From NCBI GenBank assembly GCA_902776375.1, contig CACYPV010000011.1, positions 21,072-85,071 on the forward strand: a stretch of DNA of 64,000 nucleotides, read 5' to 3'. Position 1 is the stretch's first letter; every line of letters starts with the position of its first letter. The position numbers were made by a program, and so were the translations under genes. The stretch comes from an uncultured Ruminococcus sp. (GTDB taxonomy: Bacteria > Bacillota > Clostridia > Oscillospirales > Acutalibacteraceae). Of the stretch, positions 1 to 8,574 are shown one piece after another. The notes beneath the pieces are model-generated. The model worked only from the letters and a program-made list of their open reading frames with translations. It made no database searches and was not told the origin of the DNA.

Positions 1-766
1 CGTGGATAAAATACGCATCAACCCGGGCAATATCGGCTCGGACGACAGGGTAAAGGCGGTAGCCGACGCGTGCAAAAGCCGCAATATCCCTATCAGGATA
101 GGCGTTAACTCCGGCTCGCTCGAAAAGGAGATACTCGCCAAATACGGCCATCCCACTCCGCAGGCGCTCTGCGACAGCGCGCTGTATCACGCTTCTCTGC
201 TCGAAAAATTCGATTTTCACGACATCGTGCTCTCGATGAAAAGCTCGACCGTAGGCACCATGATCCAGGCGTATGAGCTTGCGTCGCAGCAGTGCGACTA
301 TCCGCTGCACCTCGGCGTTACCGAGGCGGGCACCGAGCGCATGGGTATCATCAAGTCTGCCGCGGGTCTCGGCTCGCTGCTGCTGCGCGGCATAGGCGAC
401 ACCATCCGCGTTTCGCTCACAGCCGATCCGGTGCGCGAGGTTTACGCCGCAAACGATATCCTAAAGGCTATCGACATGAAGGAGGGCGGCGTGCAGTTCG
501 TGTCCTGCCCGACCTGCGGCAGAACGAGGATCGACCTTGTGAAGATCGCCAATGAGGTAGAGGATAGGCTGCGCGGCTGCGAGAAGAACATCAAGGTAGC
601 CGTCATGGGCTGCGTCGTTAACGGCCCCGGCGAAGCCAAGGAAGCCGATATCGGCATTGCGGGCGGCGACGGCTGCGGACTCATATTCAAAAAAGGCGAG
701 GTATTGTATAAGGTCGATGAGGATAAGCTCGTCGACGCATTGATGGAAGAAATTGAGAAGCTTTAA
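1..766 (+). CDS. ispG: 4-hydroxy-3-methylbut-2-enyl diphosphate synthase (IspG), C-terminal part
   Basis: IspG (GcpE) performs the reductive ring opening of MEcPP to HMBPP in the MEP isoprenoid pathway, in the cytosol. The visible 254 residues begin inside the TIM-barrel part (DKIRINPGN) and run to the normal C-terminus. The iron-sulfur ligands are visible: a CPTC pair near visible residue 169 and the third cysteine plus glutamate in GCVVNGPGE. The gene enters from upstream, so the GTG at position 2 is an internal codon. In Clostridia ispG commonly precedes polC, as here. ispD and ispF lie about 37 kb away in this window, so the pathway genes are split. The family call is firm; only the start is missing. 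Confidence 0.96.
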   Translation, partial: VDKIRINPGNIGSDDRVKAVADACKSRNIPIRIGVNSGSLEKEILAKYGHPTPQALCDSALYHASLLEKFDFHDIVLSMKSSTVGTMIQAYELASQQCDYPLHLGVTEAGTERMGIIKSAAGLGSLLLRGIGDTIRVSLTADPVREVYAANDILKAIDMKEGGVQFVSCPTCGRTRIDLVKIANEVEDRLRGCEKNIKVAVMGCVVNGPGEAKEADIGIAGGDGCGLIFKKGEVLYKVDEDKLVDALMEEIEKL

Positions 767-784
767 AACCGAAGGCAAACATTA

Positions 785-872
785 ATGTAGGGTTCGGTCT
801 TGACCGAACCGCAGATTCGAAATAAATGATTTGAATAATTGTATTCGGGTCGTTCAAGACCGACCCCTACAG
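785..872. repeat. TGTAGGG-type palindromic intergenic element
   Basis: The ispG-polC gap holds an imperfect inverted repeat: it opens with TGTAGGG and closes with CCCCTACA. The left arm (786-810) and right arm (847-871) are about 80% complementary and each also folds on itself (GGTTCGGT/ACCGAACC; GGGTCG/CGACCC). Similar elements occur at 23655-23730 and 53165-53195. There is no ORF inside and no clear T-tract, so a small dispersed repeat is a better description than a terminator. Confidence 0.55.
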
Positions 873-902
873 AACGTCATTATGAAAAGATAAGGAAATT
901 GA

Positions 903-3900
903 ATGAAGACACTTGAAGAGATATTTCGGTCCTTTGGGAGCAATACGGTCAGCGCCGAGGTTTCCAAAGGAACAGTTAAAAAAGTCAATATATTAAACGA
1001 GGTGCGCGTCGTAACGCTTTGGGTGGATTTTCCCTCGCTCGTTGATAGGGATAAGCTGACCTTAGCCGAAAAAGCGTATTCCAAAATGCTGGACGCTTCG
1101 GTGTGCATCAAGCCGCATTTCGGCGCAGAGCTGTTTACAGCCGGTTATTTTCCGCATCTATACGCGGCTATAAAGCGCGAGATGCCCAGCATAAACGGCA
1201 CGCTCAACAACGCTGAAGTCACCTTGGAGGGCGACACGCTGCAAATAAACCTCAACAACGGCGGCAAGGCTCTGCTCGACGCAAAGGGCTTTGACCAAGC
1301 GCTCAACAGGCTTATTGCCGAGGAATTTGACCTTGACCTGAAAATCAAATACACCGGCATCTTTGAGGTTGACGATACCAGCGCCGAGTACAAGCAGGTC
1401 ATCGTGAACGCGCAAAAGCAGATAAAGCGCGAGCAGCTTGAAAAGGCTGCGGACTTCTTCAAAGAGGACGAGGAGGTCACCGAAGCCGTGCGAGAGCGGC
1501 AGGCTGAAGAAGCCGTTACCGAGGTAGAGATACGCGAGGGCAGCTTTGGAACTCCGCAAATATTGCGTTCCTCCGTCCGTCCGCTGTATGGCAGGAGCAT
1601 ACGCGGCAAGATGTCGCCGATCAAGAATATCAGCGACGGAATGAAGGGCGCTGTTGTTTGGGGCGACGTTATCGAAACCGAAAAGCGCGTCACCAAAAAC
1701 GGCAAAAACTCGATAATCACTATAGATATCACCGACTACACGGGCTCGGTCACCGTCAAGATATTCTGCGGCGTTAAAGAGTCCGAGGCGCTCGACTCCA
1801 TAAAATCCGGCAAGACGATAGTCGTCACGGGCAATGTTGAATACGACGACTTCATCAAAGAGGTCGTTATCTCCGCTCAGGCTATCGGCACCGCCGATAA
1901 GATCAAGGTCGTCGACAAGGCTGAAAAAAAGCGCGTAGAGCTTCACCTGCATACTAATATGTCACAGATGGACGCGCTGACTCCCGCGGGAGCTCTGGTT
2001 CAGCGCGCCTACGACTGGGGGCATAAGGCTATAGCCATCACCGACCACGGCGTGGCGCAGGCTTTCCCCGACGCTATGAAGGCGGCAGAAACCATAAAAT
2101 ACAAGCTTGGCGGCGATATCAAGGTCATCTACGGCATCGAAGCCTACTTTATGGACGACCTTGTCGAATCCGTTTCCGGCGGGCAGGACAGTCCGCTGAG
2201 CGGCACCTTCATCTGCTTCGATATCGAGACCACCGGGCTTTCGCCCCTGCGCGACAAGATAACCGAGATCGGCGCGGTAAAGGTTGTAAACGGCGAGATC
2301 ACCGACGTTTTCACGACCTTTGCCAACCCCGAAATGCCCATTCCGGCAAAGATCACCCAGCTCACCGGCATCACCGACGACATGGTGAAGGACGCTCCCT
2401 CGCAGCGGGAGGCTGTCACGGCGTTTCTGGAGTTCGCGGGCGACAATGTGCTCGTGGCGCACAACGCGCCGTTCGACACCTCGTTCATCCGCAAGGCGTG
2501 CGAGAATATGGGCAGGGAATACGACTACACCTCTATCGACACGGTGGCTATTGCCCGCGCTATATTGCCCGACATAAAGAACGTGAAGCTCGACACTGTC
2601 GCCGATTACCTGCGGCTGGGCAGCTTCAACCACCACCGCGCCACGGACGACGCCGAGATACTCGCGAAGATATTCATTTCTTTGTGCAGCCGTCTGGGCG
2701 ACGATTACAGCATTTTTTCCGTAAGCGATATCAATACTAAAATCGCGGGCGGCGACTTTAAAAAGCTGCCCACGTATCATCAGATAATTCTTGCAAAGAA
2801 TAATGTTGGATTAAAGAACCTCTATAAGCTCATTTCAAAGAGTCATTTGGAGACCTTTTATAAAAAGCCGCGCATAGCGAAAAGCGACCTTGTAAAGCAC
2901 CGCGAGGGCTTGATAATCGGCTCGGCGTGCTGCGAGGGGCAGCTTTACCGCGCTATACTGAAGGGCGCGCCGTGGGGCGAGCTAAAGCAGATAGCGTCGT
3001 TCTACGACTATCTTGAGATCCAGCCCTCCGGCAACAACGAGTTCCTTATCCGCAACGGCACCTTCAAGACGCTCGACGAGCTGCGGCAGATCGACCGCAC
3101 TATAATTAAGCTCGGCAAGGAGCTCAACAAGCCCGTCTGCGCTACCTGCGACGTCCACTTTATGGATCCGTCCGACAGCGAGTACCGAAAGATCTTGCAG
3201 GCGGCGCAAAAGTTCAAGGACGCCGACCAGCAGGCTCCGCTTTTCTTCCGCACCACCGCCGAAATGCTCAAAGAATTCGAGTGGCTCGGCAAGGAGAAGG
3301 CGTACGAGGTGGTCGTTGAAAACACCAACAAGATCGCCGACATGTGCGAGGACATCCGCCCGATACCCAAGGGCACCTTCCCGCCCTTCATCGAGGGAGC
3401 TCAGGAGCAGCTTATCTCGATAACATGGGAGCGCGCCAAGAAAAAATACGGCGATCCGCTGCCCGATATCGTCAAGGCAAGGCTTGACAAGGAGCTAAAC
3501 TCCATCACCACCTACGGCTTCTCGGTGCTGTATATGACCGCTCAAAAGCTTGTCGCCGACAGCGAGGCGCACGGATATCTCGTCGGCTCGCGTGGTTCGG
3601 TAGGCTCGTCGTTTGTCGCTACCATGTCCGGTATTTCCGAGGTAAATCCGCTTTGTCCGCACTATGTTTGCCCAAAATGCAAGCACAGCGAGTTCATTAC
3701 CGACGGCAGCTACGGCTCGGGCTTCGACCTTCCGCCAAAGGACTGCCCCGAATGCGGAACGCCGCTTGACCGCGACGGTCACGAGATCCCGTTTGAGACC
3801 TTCCTCGGCTTCAAGGGCGACAAGGTCCCCGATATCGACCTGAATTTCAGCGGCGAGTACCAGTCGAAATCCCACCGCTACACCGAGCAGCTTTTCGGCA

Positions 3901-5267
3901 AAAACAACGTTTTCAAGGCGGGAACCATATCTACCGTTGCCGAAAAAACCGCCGTGGGCTTCGTCAAGAAATACATCGAGGAGCGCGCTGTCTCCTGCAA
4001 CAAGGCTGAGATAAAGCGCCTCGCCAAGGGCTGCACCGGCGTTAAGCGCACCACGGGTCAGCACCCCGGCGGCATGGTAGTCGTGCCGCGCACAAACGAG
4101 GTGTACGACTTCTGTCCCGTTCAGCACCCCGCGAACGATATGAAGTCCGATAACATCACCACGCACTTCGACTTCCATTCCATCCACGACACCATCACCA
4201 AGCTCGACGAGCTCGGCCATGATGTGCCTACGATATATCATTATCTGGAGGAGTTCACGGGTATCCCCGTAATGAATGTTTCGATGAGCGACCCCGACGT
4301 TATGTCGTTATTCACCTCCACAAAGGCGCTGGGTGTCAAGCCCGAGGACATCGATTCGCAGACCGGCACGTTCAGCATCCCCGAATGCGGCACCGGCTTT
4401 GTGCGCGGTATGCTGGTTGAGGCAAAGCCCAAGACCTTTACCGACCTGCTGCAAATATCCGGTCTGTCGCACGGCACCGACGTGTGGCTGGGCAACGCGC
4501 AGGAGCTTATCCACAACGGCACCTGCACCATTTCCGAAGTTATCGGTACGCGTGACTCCATCATGACCTACCTTATGCATAAGGGCCTTGAGGACTCAAT
4601 GGCGTTCAAGATAATGGAGATCGTCCGTAAGGGCAACGCCACAAAGCTCCTCACCGAGGATCACTTTAAAGCTATGCGCGAGCATAATGTACCCGAGTGG
4701 TACATAGACTCATGCATGAAGATAAAATACATGTTCCCCAAGGCGCATGCCGCCGCTTACATGATAGCGGCGCTCAGGCTGGGCTGGTACAAGGTGCACA
4801 AGCCCACCGAATACTACGCCGCCTACTTCACGGTGCGCAGCGAAAACCTTGACGGCGCGCTGCTTATGAGGGGACATTCCGCGGTAAAAACGCGCATGAA
4901 TCAAATAAAGCAGGCGCAGGCGGCGCACGAGTCCAGCGATAAGGACGACAAGGATTACGCCACCCTGCAAATAGTGAACGAGATGATGGCGCGCGGCATC
5001 GAGGTGCTGCCCGTCGACATCTACAAATCCGAGGCGAAGATGTTCGTCGTTGAGGACGGCAAAATAAGACTGCCGTTTTCATCGCTTGCGGGCGTCGGCG
5101 ATGCGGCTGCCGAGTCGCTTGCCGCCGAGGGCAAAAAAACAAAGGAATATCTGTCAATAGAGGATATCCAAATAAAAACAAAAGTGACAAAGGCTGTGAT
5201 CGAAACGCTTCAAAGCGTTGGCGTGCTCGACGGAATGCCGGAGAGCTCACAGATGTCTTTGTTCTAA
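903..5267 (+). CDS. polC: DNA polymerase III PolC-type alpha subunit
   Basis: Replicative DNA polymerase of low-GC Gram-positives with built-in 3'-5' proofreading; 1454 residues, the usual PolC length. Order seen: N-terminal domain, OB-fold around residues 235-330, first half of the PHP domain (HLHTNMSQMD near 346), inserted DEDD exonuclease (FDIETTGLS near 440), second PHP part, a zinc-binding four-cysteine segment (CPKC near 921, then CPEC), then the palm with PDIDLNFSGEYQ near 976, followed by the helix-hairpin-helix region. ATG at 903 follows an AAGGAAA-type ribosome site. It lies 136 bp after ispG and runs into the AI-2E-type exporter with a 12-base gap. No damaged motif was seen. Confidence 0.97.
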   Translation: MKTLEEIFRSFGSNTVSAEVSKGTVKKVNILNEVRVVTLWVDFPSLVDRDKLTLAEKAYSKMLDASVCIKPHFGAELFTAGYFPHLYAAIKREMPSINGTLNNAEVTLEGDTLQINLNNGGKALLDAKGFDQALNRLIAEEFDLDLKIKYTGIFEVDDTSAEYKQVIVNAQKQIKREQLEKAADFFKEDEEVTEAVRERQAEEAVTEVEIREGSFGTPQILRSSVRPLYGRSIRGKMSPIKNISDGMKGAVVWGDVIETEKRVTKNGKNSIITIDITDYTGSVTVKIFCGVKESEALDSIKSGKTIVVTGNVEYDDFIKEVVISAQAIGTADKIKVVDKAEKKRVELHLHTNMSQMDALTPAGALVQRAYDWGHKAIAITDHGVAQAFPDAMKAAETIKYKLGGDIKVIYGIEAYFMDDLVESVSGGQDSPLSGTFICFDIETTGLSPLRDKITEIGAVKVVNGEITDVFTTFANPEMPIPAKITQLTGITDDMVKDAPSQREAVTAFLEFAGDNVLVAHNAPFDTSFIRKACENMGREYDYTSIDTVAIARAILPDIKNVKLDTVADYLRLGSFNHHRATDDAEILAKIFISLCSRLGDDYSIFSVSDINTKIAGGDFKKLPTYHQIILAKNNVGLKNLYKLISKSHLETFYKKPRIAKSDLVKHREGLIIGSACCEGQLYRAILKGAPWGELKQIASFYDYLEIQPSGNNEFLIRNGTFKTLDELRQIDRTIIKLGKELNKPVCATCDVHFMDPSDSEYRKILQAAQKFKDADQQAPLFFRTTAEMLKEFEWLGKEKAYEVVVENTNKIADMCEDIRPIPKGTFPPFIEGAQEQLISITWERAKKKYGDPLPDIVKARLDKELNSITTYGFSVLYMTAQKLVADSEAHGYLVGSRGSVGSSFVATMSGISEVNPLCPHYVCPKCKHSEFITDGSYGSGFDLPPKDCPECGTPLDRDGHEIPFETFLGFKGDKVPDIDLNFSGEYQSKSHRYTEQLFGKNNVFKAGTISTVAEKTAVGFVKKYIEERAVSCNKAEIKRLAKGCTGVKRTTGQHPGGMVVVPRTNEVYDFCPVQHPANDMKSDNITTHFDFHSIHDTITKLDELGHDVPTIYHYLEEFTGIPVMNVSMSDPDVMSLFTSTKALGVKPEDIDSQTGTFSIPECGTGFVRGMLVEAKPKTFTDLLQISGLSHGTDVWLGNAQELIHNGTCTISEVIGTRDSIMTYLMHKGLEDSMAFKIMEIVRKGNATKLLTEDHFKAMREHNVPEWYIDSCMKIKYMFPKAHAAAYMIAALRLGWYKVHKPTEYYAAYFTVRSENLDGALLMRGHSAVKTRMNQIKQAQAAHESSDKDDKDYATLQIVNEMMARGIEVLPVDIYKSEAKMFVVEDGKIRLPFSSLAGVGDAAAESLAAEGKKTKEYLSIEDIQIKTKVTKAVIETLQSVGVLDGMPESSQMSLF

Positions 5268-5279
5268 GGAGTGATAACG

Positions 5280-6635
5280 TTGAAGAAAAACCTTATCCCG
5301 ATGAAAAACCTGCTTATCGCTATAACGTTTGCGATATGTCTGATCTTCTTTTTCATCAACTTTTCATGGTTTTGGGGAGTTTTAGGTACTATTACATCCA
5401 TCCTTACGCCTTTTTTTATCGGCTTTCTGATCGCCTATATCCTGAATTTCCCGTATAAGTTTCTTTACACAAAGGCGTTCAAAAAAATGGGAACTAAGCA
5501 CAAAGTCTTGCTGAAGGTGCGCAAGGCGCTTTCGCTGATAATAACCTATGTGGGCTTGTTCGCGATAATCGGCACGTTGATCGGCTTGCTGATCCCTCAG
5601 ATCATCAGCAACATGTCAAACCTTATTTCAAAGTTCCCAACCTATATTTCATCAGCTCAGGAAACCATTAACAGTTGGGCAGAGGCGATTTCCAAAATGG
5701 ATCTTCCCTTTGCCAAAAACATCGATTTTGACAATGTAGGTAATGACATTGTAAAGTTCCTTACAGGCAGCCAAGATCTGACTAAAACCGTTCTCGATTG
5801 GCTGCAGGGTTTTTTGGGCAACTTTGCCTCGGGTCTTTACAACGCCTTTATGGGAATCATAATTTCCGTTTACTTCCTTATTTACAAAGAGCAGCTCTGC
5901 CGCCAGGTCAAGAGGCTCGCGGTCGCCTTCATCCCGATCAAGTATTTGCCCAAGATCTATGAGATCGTAGACATCACCGACACAAAGTGCGGTCGTTTCC
6001 TCGTTGGCGATATCCTCGACTCGGCGCTCATCGGAATGATCATGTTCGTCGTGCTGACCATCTTCGGATTCCCGTACGCTTCGGTCATTGCCGTGCTTGT
6101 AGGCGTTTCCAACATCATCCCGTTCTTCGGTCCGTTTATCGGCGCCATCCCCAGCGCGCTTATCCTTTTGCTTGAAGATCCGTGGTGGTGCATTTGGTTC
6201 ATCGTTATCCAGTGTATAGTCCAGCAGCTCGACGGCAACGTATTAAAGCCGAAGATCGTCGGCAACCAAGTCGGTCTTTCAAGCTTTTGGGTATTGTTCA
6301 GCGTTATCGTAGGCGGCGCGCTGTTCGGCATTCCGGGCTTTATTCTCGGCACGCCTATCTACGCGGTCATCTACTCTCTGATAGCTAAGAGAACGCGCAA
6401 CAGGATCAACGACAAGGGCAAGATCGCTCAGGAAGCCCTCGACTTCAATGTGCTCAACTACACCAAAATCGCCGAGGAGCAAAAGCGCCTGCGCGCCGAA
6501 AGAGATCAGGAGAAGATGGAAAAGCTGAAAAAGTTTATCCATTTCGGCAACAGCGACGACGAAACCGATAAAGCGGACGACGAGCAGGAAATCAAAGAAG
6601 AAGACTTCAACGATAAGATTAACAAAAACAGATAG
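5280..6635 (+). CDS. AI-2E family (PerM-type) membrane transporter
   Basis: Polytopic inner-membrane protein of the AI-2E/UPF0118 family, about 451 residues. Two N-terminal helices, a central soluble segment (roughly residues 100-200, SNMSNLISKFP onwards) and a run of helices with the family's GxxxxIPFFGP-type segment (VGVSNIIPFFGPF) are visible, then a highly charged cytoplasmic tail rich in K, E and D. The substrate is unknown; the family name reflects one proposed role and members also act in Na+/H+ exchange or stress export. An AAGGAG at 5266-5271 fits the TTG at 5280 (8-base spacing) better than the GTG at 5271, which overlaps it. It probably shares a transcript with polC. Confidence 0.85.
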   Translation: MKKNLIPMKNLLIAITFAICLIFFFINFSWFWGVLGTITSILTPFFIGFLIAYILNFPYKFLYTKAFKKMGTKHKVLLKVRKALSLIITYVGLFAIIGTLIGLLIPQIISNMSNLISKFPTYISSAQETINSWAEAISKMDLPFAKNIDFDNVGNDIVKFLTGSQDLTKTVLDWLQGFLGNFASGLYNAFMGIIISVYFLIYKEQLCRQVKRLAVAFIPIKYLPKIYEIVDITDTKCGRFLVGDILDSALIGMIMFVVLTIFGFPYASVIAVLVGVSNIIPFFGPFIGAIPSALILLLEDPWWCIWFIVIQCIVQQLDGNVLKPKIVGNQVGLSSFWVLFSVIVGGALFGIPGFILGTPIYAVIYSLIAKRTRNRINDKGKIAQEALDFNVLNYTKIAEEQKRLRAERDQEKMEKLKKFIHFGNSDDETDKADDEQEIKEEDFNDKINKNR

Positions 6636-6674
6636 TATTAAAGCGGGATGACCGCTGATACTGATAATCAACTA

Positions 6675-6711
6675 TCGCCGCACAATTACCGAAAAAGCAA
6701 TTGTGCGGCGA
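6675..6711. repeat. Perfect 13-bp inverted repeat between exporter and his promoter
   Basis: Arms 6675-6687 and 6699-6711 are exactly complementary (TCGCCGCACAATT) around an 11-base loop. The position fits a terminator for the upstream gene, but no T-tract follows on either strand, so intrinsic termination would be poor. The arm shares CCGCACAATT with the ends of the MITE-like element at 39659-39827, so it could be a remnant of that family. Confidence 0.5.
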
Positions 6712-6715
6712 AGGC

Positions 6716-6744
6716 TTGACAAAATAATTTTATTGTGGTAATAT
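6716..6744 (+). promoter_or_regulatory. Sigma-A promoter of the histidine operon
   Basis: TTGACA at 6716-6721 and TAATAT at 6739-6744 are separated by exactly 17 bp, 41 bases before the hisZ start. This is the best promoter match upstream of the operon. Confidence 0.8.
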
Positions 6745-6772
6745 GTTAGCACGTTAGCATACTAAAGTATTT
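6745..6772 (+). promoter_or_regulatory. Operator-like tandem repeat at the his start region
   Basis: GTTAGCA occurs at 6745-6751 and again at 6753-6759 (8-bp period), followed by TTAGCATACTAA, which contains the inverted pair TTAG/CTAA. It sits at the expected transcription start, where a repressor would block RNA polymerase. TrpR-superfamily repressors are known to bind tandem sites with 8-bp periodicity, and a TrpR-like regulator (YerC/HisR) controls his genes in some Firmicutes. The link here is inferred from position and period only. Confidence 0.45.
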
Positions 6773-6784
6773 TGAGAGGGTAAT

Positions 6785-7957
6785 ATGAAAAAGATTTTAA
6801 AAATGACCCCCGAGGGTACAAGGGATTTCCTTTTTGCCGAGTGTTCGGCAATGGACGACGTCTGCGGCAGGATAGAAAAGGTCTTTGCCGGCAGGGGCTT
6901 CAAGCGGGTCATTACTCCCGGAATTGAATTTTACGATGTTTTTTCTCTTCCTTGCAGCGGTATCGCACAGGAGGATATGTTTAAAATGACCGACAACAAG
7001 GGCAGGCTTTTGGTCGCGCGCCCCGATTCGACCTTGCCTATCGCGCGCATGGTGTCCACAAGGCTGCAAAACAACGTTATGCCGGTGCGCCTTTATTACA
7101 AGCAGGCAGTCTACCGCAACAACCCCACGCTCATGGGCAAAAGCAACGAGCTCATGCAGATGGGCGTTGAGCTGCTCGGCGTCAAGGGCGTTCGAGCCGA
7201 CTTGGAAATAATCACCACGGCGGTCAAGGCGCTCAGCTCTGTGGCAACCGACTTTCGCGTTGAGCTCGGTCACGCCGAGGTTTTCGACGCGCTCTCCGAC
7301 GAGCTCGACATCAACGAAAACGAAAAAGAAAAAATACGTTTATCTATAGAAGGCAAAAATTATTCCGCTCTGAACAACCTGCTCGACAAGCTTCAGCCCT
7401 GTCAGGCGGTATCGGCTATCCGCAGCCTTCCGTCGCTGTTCGGCGGGGAAGAGGTGTTCGATAAGGCGCGCGACATTTGTCGGGGCACAAAGGCAGCCGC
7501 CGCGCTCGATTACCTGCATAAAATATACGACAGCCTGTTGACCTTGGGTCTGGGCGACAAGCTGATTATCGACCTCGGCTTGGTACAGCGCAACGACTAC
7601 TACACCGGTATCGTGTTCACCGGTTACATCAACGGCATTGGCGACGCGGTGCTTTCGGGCGGCAGATACGACGAGCTGCTCTCCGAGTTCGACATGCCTA
7701 TGGGCGCGGCGGGCTTCGCGATAGATACCGACGCCGTCACCATGAAAATACTCACCGACGCTCATGTCAGCTATTCCGACAACCCCGACGTGCTCGTGTT
7801 CGCCGAGGAAGGCTGCGAAATGAAGGCTATCGCGCTGGTCGAGGAGTTAAACGCGCAAGGCAAAAAAGCGCAGTTCTCGGTGCTCGAGACGCTTGAAGAG
7901 ACAAAGCGCTTTGCCGAAAAAAGAGGTATCGCGGAGGTAATGATATGCAACCGCTGA
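6785..7957 (+). CDS. hisZ: ATP phosphoribosyltransferase regulatory subunit HisZ
   Basis: HisZ is a catalytically dead histidyl-tRNA-synthetase paralogue that forms an octamer with short-form HisG and gives it activity and histidine feedback control. The 390-residue product keeps the class II core (TPEGTRDFLF, ARPDSTLPIARM, YYKQAVYR and a late GLVQRNDYYTGIVFTGY segment) but lacks the anticodon-binding domain of HisS, as expected for HisZ. ATG follows GAGAGGG. It is the first gene of the operon and overlaps hisG by 13 bases, consistent with translational coupling and equal dosing of the two subunits. Confidence 0.94.
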   Translation: MKKILKMTPEGTRDFLFAECSAMDDVCGRIEKVFAGRGFKRVITPGIEFYDVFSLPCSGIAQEDMFKMTDNKGRLLVARPDSTLPIARMVSTRLQNNVMPVRLYYKQAVYRNNPTLMGKSNELMQMGVELLGVKGVRADLEIITTAVKALSSVATDFRVELGHAEVFDALSDELDINENEKEKIRLSIEGKNYSALNNLLDKLQPCQAVSAIRSLPSLFGGEEVFDKARDICRGTKAAAALDYLHKIYDSLLTLGLGDKLIIDLGLVQRNDYYTGIVFTGYINGIGDAVLSGGRYDELLSEFDMPMGAAGFAIDTDAVTMKILTDAHVSYSDNPDVLVFAEEGCEMKAIALVEELNAQGKKAQFSVLETLEETKRFAEKRGIAEVMICNR

Positions 7958-8574
7958 GAATTGCACTTACAAAGGGCAGGCTTGAAAAGACAACGATCGA
8001 GCTGCTTGAAAAAATCGGATATAATTGCGACGAGGTAAAGAACAAGGGCAGAAGGCTCATACTGCCGGTCGGCGACAACGACTTTGAGGTCGTGCTCGCC
8101 AAGGCGGCGGATGTTATCACCTATGTCGAGCACGGCGTTTGCGACCTCGGCGTGGTGGGCAAGGACACTATTCTTGAGCACGGAAGCTCCTTCTACGAGC
8201 TGCTTGACCTCGGCTTCGGCAAGTGCCGCTTTGCCCTTGCCGCAAAGAAGGACAGCGATTTTTACAGCGGCTACAACACCAAAACCATAGCCACAAAGTA
8301 CCCGAACGTTACACGCGCGTTTTTTGACGACAAGAACATGGACGTGCGCATCATAAAGATCGAGGGCAGCGTTGAGCTGGCTCCGCTGGTCGGGCTGTCC
8401 GACGCGATAGTCGATATCGTGGAAACTGGCTCCACGCTCAAAGCAAACGGGCTTGAGGTCATTGAGTGGGTCGAGGATATCTCGGCAAGGCTCATAGCCA
8501 ACACCGCGAGCCTTAAGCTCCGCAAAAAAGAGATAGAGTCATTACAGAAAAAACTGGAGGACGTTACAAAATGA
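7945..8574 (+). CDS. hisG: ATP phosphoribosyltransferase catalytic subunit, short form
   Basis: First step of histidine synthesis: PRPP + ATP to phosphoribosyl-ATP. At 209 residues this is the short HisG form without the C-terminal regulatory ACT-like domain, which matches the presence of hisZ directly upstream. The N-terminal IALTKGRLE and the PRPP-binding region DIVETGSTLKANGL (near residue 155) are intact. The ATGA overlap with hisD indicates coupled translation. Confidence 0.96.
   Translation: MQPLRIALTKGRLEKTTIELLEKIGYNCDEVKNKGRRLILPVGDNDFEVVLAKAADVITYVEHGVCDLGVVGKDTILEHGSSFYELLDLGFGKCRFALAAKKDSDFYSGYNTKTIATKYPNVTRAFFDDKNMDVRIIKIEGSVELAPLVGLSDAIVDIVETGSTLKANGLEVIEWVEDISARLIANTASLKLRKKEIESLQKKLEDVTK

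Noticed and set aside
6675-6711. Intrinsic terminator after the AI-2E-type exporter
   Set aside because: Stem is perfect but there is no T-tract on either side, so it is listed as an inverted repeat instead.
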